From: JAWOGN01 sp046496815
GTDB taxonomy: Bacteria > Desulfobacterota > DSM-4660 > Desulfatiglandales > Desulfatiglandaceae
Length of the DNA stretch: 12,735 nucleotides
Reading direction: 5' to 3'
Assembly: GCA_046496815.1 (NCBI GenBank)
Contig: JAWOGN010000378.1
Coordinates: forward strand, 1-12,735
Under the pieces are notes generated by a model that ran no database searches, had not been told where the DNA came from, and was given only the letters and a program-made list of their open reading frames with translations. How positions within the stretch are numbered: position 1 is the first letter of the stretch; the number at the start of each line of letters is the position of its first letter. Shown here piece by piece: positions 1 through 5,298 of the stretch. The position numbers were made by a program, and so were the translations under genes.

Positions 1-123
1 ACGCTTTCAGAGCTCATAGACCAAGCGAAGATTGAAGCGAAGTTAAAAGACGGTGTTTTGCGACTGCGCCTGCCAAAGGTTGAACCGGCGCAGCCTCGTA
101 AGATAAAGGTTAACACCGCGTGA
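1..123 (+). CDS. Small heat-shock protein Hsp20 (alpha-crystallin family), C-terminal end only
   Basis: Reading frame 1 is open from the window edge and encodes 40 residues before a TGA at 121-123. The tail has the hallmarks of the end of an alpha-crystallin domain: an 'A-x-L-K-D-G-V-L-R-L-R-L-P-K' segment (the last beta strands, with the typical DGVL and LPK motifs), then a short extension ending in R-K-I-K-V, equivalent to the I-x-I/V anchor that docks onto a neighbouring subunit in oligomers. Hsp20 proteins are ATP-independent cytoplasmic holdases that keep unfolding proteins soluble for refolding by DnaK or GroEL, which fits the groES-groEL pair downstream. The start and most of the domain lie outside the window. 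The possible structured RNA begins right after the stop codon, so the last codons of this gene may also be the 5' flank, or guide, of that RNA. Confidence 0.85.
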   Translation, partial: TLSELIDQAKIEAKLKDGVLRLRLPKVEPAQPRKIKVNTA

Positions 124-482
124 GCACCGTGTCTATTGACTCAGCCAAGTCGAGGCTTCTCGGTATGGCGTGTAGACCAGTGAAAAACACATTCAACTTT
201 ATCGTTTGACTTTCAGAGAGGGGCGGGGTATACCCCCGCCCGAACAATGAGAGCGAAAAGGCAATGTAAACACCTACGGTTTCTCCGCCGTCAATTCTGA
301 GTGCTGCGGACGCCATCGATTTAATGCCCTGCCATTAGCCTGGTGTCTGAACGAAAACCAACCGGTTTCGCTCGAGACCCACACCACGTAGATTACTTCA
401 TGACAGCAGAGGTAAACCCCCTTGAAGCATGAACTTCAAGGACCGCCCGGTACCCATAACCGAAGGGCCGGACTGTGCGGTC
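124..482 (+). ncRNA. Candidate structured RNA between hsp20 and groES, possibly an orphan HEARO/omegaRNA-like element
   Basis: No credible protein is encoded here, but complementary segments are dense and ordered. GTCTA 131-135 pairs with TAGAC 173-177 and encloses two small hairpins: GACT 138-141/AGTC 148-151 and CGAG 151-154/CTCG 159-162. GGGCGGGG 221-228 pairs with CCCCGCCC 234-241. GGCAATG 260-266 pairs with CATTAGCC 333-340 (one bulge) and encloses ACGG 276-279/CCGT 288-291. TGGTGT 341-346 pairs with ACACCA 381-386 and encloses CGAAAACC 352-359/GGTTTCG 364-370. ACACC 270-274 could instead pair with GGTGT 342-346, a possible pseudoknot or switch. CCTTGAAG 420-427 pairs with CTTCAAGG 434-441. 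Finally GACCGC 441-446, CCGG 447-450 and CCC 453-455 pair with GGG 465-467, CCGG 468-471 and GCGGTC 477-482. This density is seen directly. The link to HEARO/omegaRNA (usually upstream of iscB, guide at the 5' end) is inference from size, layout, overall look and a GTGA at the left edge. Strand and ends are uncertain. Confidence 0.42.
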
Positions 483-545
483 GATTTGTTACGAGCAGTG
501 CGTTGCGGAGCATTTTAAAAGACGTGAAAAAAAATTGAGCCGATC

Positions 546-573
546 TTGACAATTTATAAAACGTGTTTAACAT
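546..573 (+). promoter_or_regulatory. Possible groESL promoter
   Basis: A perfect TTGACA lies at 546-551, followed after 16 bases by TAACAT (568-573), which matches 4 of 6 positions of TATAAT. The region is strongly AT-rich compared with everything around it. A TATAAT at 596-601 and a TTGATA at 583-588 are other partial elements, so the exact start site cannot be fixed. No convincing sigma-32 pair (CTTGAAA with CCCCATNT) and no complete CIRCE operator were found. The rest of 483-765 holds no gene, only this AT-rich block and the leader hairpin at 644-668. Confidence 0.35.
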
Positions 574-643
574 ACTTCCAAATTGATAAATATATTATAA
601 TAAAATCAATAATTTATATAACATGCCGAAGTCATTCAGTCTT

Positions 644-668
644 TCGTCTCCCTAAAAATGGAAGACGA
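644..668 (+). promoter_or_regulatory. Hairpin in the presumed groES leader
   Basis: TCGTCT (644-649) pairs with AGACGA (663-668), and two further C-G pairs (CC 650-651 with GG 660-661) form past a one-base bulge around an A-rich loop. It lies about 100 bases before the groES start and downstream of the likely promoter, so it would be in the 5' leader of the mRNA. It does not cover the ribosome binding site. Any role in temperature sensing or mRNA stability is speculation. Confidence 0.3.
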
Positions 669-751
669 TCCGTGACCGGAGCGTGGGGTTCAAACATACG
701 TTGAATTTTAGCATTCTGAAAAAAACCTGGGTTGTTTAAATAAACTTTATG

Positions 752-764
752 AAGGAGGAGTTGA
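752..764 (+). promoter_or_regulatory. groES ribosome binding site, 13-base copy shared with groEL
   Basis: AAGGAGGAGTTGA precedes the groES ATG at 766 and includes a full AAGGAGG core. The identical 13 bases precede groEL at 1055-1067. It fixes the groES start with confidence. Confidence 0.85.
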
Positions 765-765
765 G

Positions 766-1056
766 ATGAAAATTAGACCATTGAACGACAGGGTGCTTGT
801 TCTCAGAATTGATGAGGAGGCCAAGACATCGGGGGGGATCATTATTCCCGACACGGCGAAAGAGAAACCCCAAGAAGGTAAAGTGATTGCCGTGGGTCCA
901 GGGAAAATGGGCGAAGACGGAAAACGAATTCCCATGGAAGTTAAAAAGGATGATCGTGTGCTTTTCAGCAAGTATGGCGGGACCGATATCAAAATCGATG
1001 GTGTCGAACACTTAATTATGCGAGAAGAAGATATTCTTGGAATTCTGGAAAAGTAA
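766..1056 (+). CDS. groES: Co-chaperonin GroES (Hsp10)
   Basis: This 96-residue protein has the usual length of bacterial GroES, the heptameric lid that closes the GroEL folding chamber in the cytoplasm. It begins M-K-I-R-P-L-N-D-R-V, the conserved first strand. The mobile loop lies at about residues 17-34, with the GGIIIPD segment whose hydrophobic triplet docks into GroEL. It continues with the conserved GKVIAVGPGK strand and ends with the typical H-L-I-M-R-E-E-D-I-L-G-I-L-E-K. The ATG at 766 sits 7 bases after a perfect AAGGAGG. groEL follows 14 bases later with a nearly identical leader, so the two form the classical bicistronic operon. Family assignment is essentially certain. Confidence 0.98.
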   Translation: MKIRPLNDRVLVLRIDEEAKTSGGIIIPDTAKEKPQEGKVIAVGPGKMGEDGKRIPMEVKKDDRVLFSKYGGTDIKIDGVEHLIMREEDILGILEK

Positions 1057-1067
1057 GGAGGAGTTGA
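1055..1067 (+). promoter_or_regulatory. groEL ribosome binding site overlapping the groES stop
   Basis: AAGGAGGAGTTGA starts inside the groES TAA stop (1054-1056) and repeats exactly the 13 bases in front of groES (752-764). The groEL ATG follows at 1071. The overlap with the stop codon suggests that translation of the two subunits is linked. Confidence 0.85.
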
Positions 1068-1070
1068 AAA

Positions 1071-2693
1071 ATGGCTGGAAAAGAGATCAAGTATAGCGGC
1101 ACGGCGAGAGAAAAGATGATGAAAGGGATCAATACGCTCGCTGATGCTGTGAAAGTGACGCTGGGGCCGAAGGGCCGAAATGTGCTCATTCAAAAATCAT
1201 GGGGCTCCCCCAAAATTACCAAAGACGGTGTAACCGTCGCCAAGGAAATTGAACTGGAAGACAAATTTGAGAACATGGGGGCACAGATGGTCAAGGAGGT
1301 GGCTTCCAAAACCTCGGATGTGGCGGGAGACGGTACCACGACGGCCACTATATTGGCGCAATCCATCTACCGGGACGGCTCCAAGCTTGTCGCGGCGGGC
1401 TCCAACCCCATGGCCGTAAAGCGGGGAATCGAGAAGGCGGTCGAAGTCGTAGTGGATGAATTGAAAAAGCTGTCGAAGCCCACCAAGGAGAAAAAAGAGA
1501 TCGCCCAAGTCGGGACTATTTCCGCGAACAATGACCCCGCAATCGGCGAGATTATATCCGAGGCGATGGAAAAGGTCGGCAAAGAGGGCGTGATTACGGT
1601 AGAGGAAGCCAAGAGCATGGAAACGTCTCTTGAAATCGTGGAAGGAATGCAATTTGATCGTGGCTATTTGAGTCCCTACTTTGTGACCAATGCTGAAAAA
1701 ATGGAAGCCCATCTGGAGGAACCGTATATCCTTTTGCATGAGAAAAAGATCAGTGTGATGAAAGACCTGGTTCCCATTCTTGAGCAGATTGCGAAGATGG
1801 GTAAACCCCTTTTGATCATTGCAGAAGACTTAGAAGGTGAAGCCCTCGCCACGCTGGTGGTCAACAAGCTCCGCGGCACACTCAATGCTGCGGCGGTGAA
1901 AGCCCCCGGTTTTGGGGACCGACGGAAGGCCATGCTGGAGGATATTGCGATCTTGACAGGGGGGACGGTCATCAGTGAAGATCTGGGCATCAAACTTGAA
2001 AATATCACGCTCAAAGACCTGGGGACCGCCAAGCGAATAAGCATCGACAAAGAAAACACAACAATCGTTGATGGCGGAGGCAGTAGGAAGGACCTCGAAG
2101 GCCGCGTCAAGCAAATTCGTGCGCAAGTGGATGAGACAACCAGTGATTATGATCGAGAGAAACTCCAGGAGCGCCTGGCGAAGTTGATCGGCGGTGTCGC
2201 GGTCATCAATGTCGGGGCCGCCACGGAAACTGAAATGAAGGAAAAAAAGGACCGTGTGGAAGATGCTCTGAACGCCACACGTGCCGCTGTGGAGGAAGGC
2301 ATTGTGCCGGGTGGTGGCGTGGCTTTCATCCGCACTTTGAAGGCCCTGGAAAAGATGAAGTTACCCGGTGAGGAACAGCTGGGCGTCGGTCTCGTAAAAC
2401 GAGCCCTTGAAGAACCTGTGAGGCAGATCGCCAACAACGCCGGTTTTGAAGGCTCGGTCGTGGTCCAACGCGTGATAGAGAGTAAAGACGGTTTTGGGTT
2501 CAATGCGGAGACGGGTGAATATGAGGATCTGCTGAAATCAGGTGTTATTGATCCAACGAAAGTGACTCGATTCGCACTCCAAAACGCGGCATCCGTCGCC
2601 GGATTGCTGATGACCACAGAGGCCATGGTTGCCGAAAAGCCCCAGGAGAAAAAGTCCGGGGCGCCGGCCATGCCGCCTGAGGACATGTATTAA
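1071..2693 (+). CDS. groEL: Chaperonin GroEL (Hsp60)
   Basis: This 540-residue protein is the subunit of the double-ring, ATP-driven protein-folding chamber that works with GroES. The start M-A-G-K-E-I-K-Y is typical. ATP-site residues are in place: LGPKGRNV at 31-38, DGTTT at 87-91 (with the catalytic Asp87) and Asp398 in R-V-E-D-A-L, which drives hydrolysis. The family signature A-A-V-E-E-G-I-V-P-G-G-G lies at 405-416. The apical domain (about 190-375) shows the usual ending in F-D-R-G-Y-L-S-P-Y-F and A-P-G-F-G-D-R-R. The protein is close to the common length of about 545, but its C-terminus (G-A-P-A-M-P-P-E-D-M-Y) lacks the repeated GGM tail found in most GroELs. It is the second gene of the groESL operon and is followed by an intrinsic terminator. 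Confidence 0.99.
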   Translation: MAGKEIKYSGTAREKMMKGINTLADAVKVTLGPKGRNVLIQKSWGSPKITKDGVTVAKEIELEDKFENMGAQMVKEVASKTSDVAGDGTTTATILAQSIYRDGSKLVAAGSNPMAVKRGIEKAVEVVVDELKKLSKPTKEKKEIAQVGTISANNDPAIGEIISEAMEKVGKEGVITVEEAKSMETSLEIVEGMQFDRGYLSPYFVTNAEKMEAHLEEPYILLHEKKISVMKDLVPILEQIAKMGKPLLIIAEDLEGEALATLVVNKLRGTLNAAAVKAPGFGDRRKAMLEDIAILTGGTVISEDLGIKLENITLKDLGTAKRISIDKENTTIVDGGGSRKDLEGRVKQIRAQVDETTSDYDREKLQERLAKLIGGVAVINVGAATETEMKEKKDRVEDALNATRAAVEEGIVPGGGVAFIRTLKALEKMKLPGEEQLGVGLVKRALEEPVRQIANNAGFEGSVVVQRVIESKDGFGFNAETGEYEDLLKSGVIDPTKVTRFALQNAASVAGLLMTTEAMVAEKPQEKKSGAPAMPPEDMY

Positions 2694-2717
2694 ACACCTT
2701 CAAAAAATAAACCCTAT

Positions 2718-2755
2718 ACCGGGCAGGAACCGTTTCTGCCCGGTTTCAATTATTG
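2718..2755 (+). terminator. Intrinsic terminator of groESL
   Basis: A 9-base stem, ACCGGGCAG (2718-2726) with CTGCCCGGT (2736-2744), surrounds a 9-base loop. It is preceded by an A-rich run and followed by a T-rich tail (TTTCAATTATT). It starts 25 bases after the groEL stop and separates the heat-shock operon from the next gene. Confidence 0.88.
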
Positions 2756-2782
2756 GTCACCCAATCCCATCCTGCGTTAGTC

Positions 2783-3151
2783 GTGAACCAAGACACAAAA
2801 AAAGACGAGCTGCAGACTGAAATCAAGCGAGGGAATTTTTCGAGAGCGGTTTTGTTGGCGGAATCCACAGGGTTGCCTGAAGCGGAAATTCGGGAGCTTC
2901 GAATGAACGCATTATGGCGGATATCCGCAGTATTTCGCAATGCCCCGGGAACCAGAAGACTTGCCCATCAGTATGGATTCTCCAAAAAAGACGTCAGTGA
3001 GTTTTTGAAAAATCGAATGGAGGAAATGAGAAACCGAGGGGATGACAGAGTTCTGGAACCTTGTTATGATCACACCACAACCCGGTATTTGTCTTTCGAG
3101 GAATGGCTGGAAGGTTTTTTGAAGAATTGGGATAAGCTCTCCAAGGCTTGA
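2783..3151 (+). CDS. Small conserved-looking hypothetical protein, function unknown
   Basis: I do not recognise this protein. From the GTG at 2783 it has 122 residues; an in-frame TTG at 2753 would add 10 but lies in the tail of the groEL terminator, so I prefer the GTG. Neither start has a clear ribosome binding site, and there is no ATG until deep inside the frame. The product is charged and mostly helical, with no signal peptide or membrane segment, so it is probably cytoplasmic. The middle (R-R-L-A-H-Q-Y-G-F-S-K-K-D-V-S-E-F-L) resembles a helix-turn-helix in spacing but has no diagnostic residues. The C-terminal part (L-E-P-C-Y-D-H-T-T, then S-F-E-E-W-L) looks like a conserved motif. It stands alone: a terminator lies before it and 152 bases separate it from the next gene. 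Codon use matches the neighbours, so it is probably a real gene. Confidence 0.65.
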   Translation: MNQDTKKDELQTEIKRGNFSRAVLLAESTGLPEAEIRELRMNALWRISAVFRNAPGTRRLAHQYGFSKKDVSEFLKNRMEEMRNRGDDRVLEPCYDHTTTRYLSFEEWLEGFLKNWDKLSKA

Positions 3152-3303
3152 TCACTCGTGTGGCCAAACCCTCTGAAACCGTTTGAGGGCGTATCCGCCG
3201 GGTGAGATTACCGAAATTCCCAAGCCATCCAATTTGGAAATGTTCAATTGACGCAAAACGATTGGTTTTTTGCTCGAATCCATCTGCAGACAGGAATTTT
3301 CTC

Positions 3304-4245
3304 ATGATAGAAGTAAGCCATCTTACGAAATGGTTTGGTCGGACCCTGGCGGTTGATGACATCTCCTTCACGGTCGATCAAGGAGAGGTCTTGGGTTTTC
3401 TGGGGCCCAATGCAGCCGGAAAGTCGACGACCATGAGAATGATCACGGGGTTTATTCCCCCCACGTCGGGCACCGCCATTATCGGTGGAGACGACATAAT
3501 CAACGCCTCCTTGTCTGCGCGAAAAAAAATCGGCTATCTCCCGGAAAACGCGCCCGCTTACCCTGAAATGACCGTTATTGGATTTCTTGATTTTATCGCC
3601 CGGATACGGGGATTTACCGGGCGTGAGAGGAATAACCGGGTCGAAGACACGCTTGAACGTTGCTTTCTTTCCGAGGTACGATTTCAAACAATCAACACGC
3701 TTTCAAAAGGATTCAACCAGCGGGTCTGTTTTGCGCAGAGCATTATTCATGATCCCGAATACCTCATCATGGACGAGCCTACCGACGGTCTCGACCCGAA
3801 TCAAAAATATGAAGTGAGGGGCATGATCCGGGAGATGGCAAAAGAGAAAACAATCATTGTTTCCACCCACATTTTGGAAGAGGTGGATGCGGTTTGCACG
3901 CGGGCCGTCATCATCGTGGGGGGCAGAATCGTGGCCGACGACACGCCCGAAAACCTCAAAACCCAGTCTTCTGTTCATGGTGCGGTGTGTTTTACGGTTC
4001 AAAGTGCTCCCCGTAAAGAATTGTTGGCGGACCTGGAACAGAAATCGGGGGTACGGTCCGTCGAGCTGGTTCCGGGGGTTGACCCTGGAAAGGTAATGAT
4101 ACGCATCTATCCGACCGATCCTTCCGCGCCGCCGGTGAATGAGGTGATGCGGTACTTCCATGAAAAGGATATCGCACTGGAATCTTTCTTTGTGGAAAGC
4201 GGTCGTTTGGACGAGGTGTTTCGTGCGATTACCACATCTGAATAA
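3304..4245 (+). CDS. ABC transporter ATP-binding protein, GldA-like
   Basis: This 313-residue cytoplasmic ATPase would power the permease encoded next. Walker A is G-P-N-A-A-G-K-S-T at 34-42 (Ala in place of the common Gly at the fourth position, which is tolerated). The Q-loop region is Y-L-P-E-N at 78-82, the signature L-S-K-G-F at 133-137, Walker B with the catalytic Glu L-I-M-D-E-P at 154-159, and the switch His S-T-H at 187-189. The LSKG form of the signature and the roughly 100-residue C-terminal extension after the ATPase core resemble GldA and other ABC-2 exporter ATPases. The ATG at 3304 follows AGGA at 3292-3295. The frame stays open upstream to an ATG at 3202, but that stretch has no ribosome binding site and precedes the normal N-terminus M-I-E-V-S-H-L-T-K. 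It is first in the cluster; I saw no strong promoter in 3152-3303. Confidence 0.93.
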   Translation: MIEVSHLTKWFGRTLAVDDISFTVDQGEVLGFLGPNAAGKSTTMRMITGFIPPTSGTAIIGGDDIINASLSARKKIGYLPENAPAYPEMTVIGFLDFIARIRGFTGRERNNRVEDTLERCFLSEVRFQTINTLSKGFNQRVCFAQSIIHDPEYLIMDEPTDGLDPNQKYEVRGMIREMAKEKTIIVSTHILEEVDAVCTRAVIIVGGRIVADDTPENLKTQSSVHGAVCFTVQSAPRKELLADLEQKSGVRSVELVPGVDPGKVMIRIYPTDPSAPPVNEVMRYFHEKDIALESFFVESGRLDEVFRAITTSE

Positions 4246-4285
4246 AGGGATGCACCATTTCTTTTAAACGTTGAATTGATTCCCG

Positions 4286-4482
4286 GCTTCAAGTTTGAAG
4301 CGTTCGTAAAAAGTCTTCCGAGCCGTCACTTCGGCGGAATTCCCGATCAATGCGGGATCTACGACCGGGGTCCGGAAGAGTTTGAAAGGACTGGATTCCG
4401 GCCTCCGCCGGAATGACGAAAAATGGGGTTTTCGGCTTTTTGATGAATTCATCAGGTTTCCCGGAGGCCTTTTGAAAAAGCC
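4286..4482. repeat. Palindrome-rich dispersed-type repeat inside the operon
   Basis: The 293-base gap 4246-4538 holds no gene but many inverted repeats: GCTTCAA 4286-4292/TTGAAGC 4295-4301; TCTTCCG 4314-4320/CGGAAGA 4373-4379 enclosing TCCCG 4341-4345/CGGGA 4353-4357; ATTCCGGC 4395-4402/GCCGGAAT 4407-4414; and GGCTTTTT 4434-4441/AAAAAGCC 4475-4482 enclosing the 14-base palindrome TGATGAATTCATCA (4441-4454). From general knowledge, elements with the ATTCCGGC...GCCGGAATGACG core are widespread between genes in delta- and betaproteobacteria. On the minus strand the core reads as the spurious peptide V-I-P-A-E-A-G-I-Q, often seen in mis-annotated ORFs. A non-autonomous MITE-like element is likely; copy number cannot be seen here. 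Confidence 0.65.
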
Positions 4483-4538
4483 CCCAACGGCCCCTATCGC
4501 AGTGTTTCAAAAATCTAAATTGATACGGAAAAAGAAAA

Positions 4539-5285
4539 ATGAGACGTTTTTGGACCAATAGCAATGCCGTTATCAAAAAGGAAATGGTCGGCTATTTCGG
4601 CTCTCCCGTCGCCTATGTATTTATCGTGATATTTTTGCTGCTCTGCGGATTTTTCACGTTTTCCGTCAGCAACTTCTACGATCTGGGTCAGGCGGACCTC
4701 AGGGCGTTTTTCGAGTGGCATCCATGGCTTTTCCTGTTTTTGATCCCGGCCGTGGCGATGCGTCTATGGGCGGATGAGTGGCGATCCGGAACCATCGAAC
4801 TCATGTTGACCTTGCCCATCAGCCTTACGGAACTGATACTGGGGAAATTTCTCGCCGCCTGGCTGTTCATCGGAATTGCATTGGCGCTTACATTTCCACT
4901 CATCCTGACGGTTGTTTACCTCGGGGATCCGGATCTGGGGACCATTTTTTGTGCCTATTTTGGGAGTTTCCTCATGGCCGGCGCGTACCTGAGCGTGGGC
5001 AGTATGACCTCGTCTCTCACAAGAAATCAGGTGATCAGCTTCATCCTATCCCTGATAATCTGTCTTTTCTTGGTTCTGGCGGGATGGCCCCCTGTCACGG
5101 ATGTCCTTTCCGGCTGGGCACCTTCGTGGATCGTGGATGTTATATCGGGATTCAGCTTTATGCCTCACTTTGCATCCATACAGCGGGGGGTCCTGGATCT
5201 GCGAGATCTCGCATACTACTTTTCTGTCATGTTTTTCATGCTTTTCGCCAACGGCGTAATCCTGCGGAACCGCAGGGCGTCTTAA
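4539..5285 (+). CDS. ABC-2 type permease, GldF-like
   Basis: This 248-residue inner-membrane protein has about six hydrophobic segments (approximately 24-42, 61-77, 104-127, 136-156, 166-182, 225-243). After the second segment comes M-R-L-W-A-D-E-W-R-S-G-T-I-E-L-M-L-T-L-P, the coupling-helix motif typical of ABC-2 exporter permeases of the GldF type (E-x-x-x-G-T-x-E-x-L-x-x-x-P). The length matches that family. It would form the membrane channel driven by the ATPase at 3304-4245; the substrate is unknown. The ATG at 4539 has only a weak A/G-rich ribosome binding site, unlike its neighbours. The GldG-like gene follows 13 bases later. The repeat-filled gap before it separates it from its ATPase, which is unusual for such a tight pair. 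Confidence 0.92.
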   Translation: MRRFWTNSNAVIKKEMVGYFGSPVAYVFIVIFLLLCGFFTFSVSNFYDLGQADLRAFFEWHPWLFLFLIPAVAMRLWADEWRSGTIELMLTLPISLTELILGKFLAAWLFIGIALALTFPLILTVVYLGDPDLGTIFCAYFGSFLMAGAYLSVGSMTSSLTRNQVISFILSLIICLFLVLAGWPPVTDVLSGWAPSWIVDVISGFSFMPHFASIQRGVLDLRDLAYYFSVMFFMLFANGVILRNRRAS

Positions 5286-5298
5286 AGGAGGGCGCTCA

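Noticed and set aside
221..241. Intrinsic terminator of hsp20
   Set aside because: The 8-base GC stem is strong, but no T-run follows (GAACAATGAG), and it sits among other paired segments, so I treat it as part of the candidate RNA; rho-assisted termination remains possible.
110..316. 68-residue reading frame on the minus strand
   Set aside because: It overlaps the end of hsp20 and the structured block, has no ribosome binding site or recognisable motif, and its composition follows the inverted repeats.
441..482. Group II intron domain V
   Set aside because: The two-base bulge, short upper stem and GNRA loop of domain V are missing; the loop is 9 bases and the unpaired bases are on the wrong side. 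No reverse transcriptase is nearby.
708..716. TTAGCATTC, 8 of 9 bases like the left arm of the HrcA operator CIRCE
   Set aside because: The required right arm (GAGTGCTAA after 9 bases) is absent; the bases there are CCTGGGTTG. A GAGTGCTG at 299-306 is also unpaired.
1197..2686. Long minus-strand frames opposite groEL
   Set aside because: They mirror the codon bias of groEL and encode low-complexity peptides without motifs or start signals.
3169..3189. CCCTC/GAGGG hairpin after the small hypothetical gene as a terminator
   Set aside because: The stem is only five bases and no T-run follows.
3202..3303. N-terminal extension of the ABC ATPase from the ATG at 3202
   Set aside because: The extra 34 residues do not fit the family, no ribosome binding site precedes that ATG, and the ATG at 3304 has AGGA at good spacing and the standard N-terminus.
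4264..4576. Minus-strand frames across the ATPase-permease gap
   Set aside because: They contain the V-I-P-A-E-A-G-I-Q type peptide, a known artefact of translating this dispersed repeat core.
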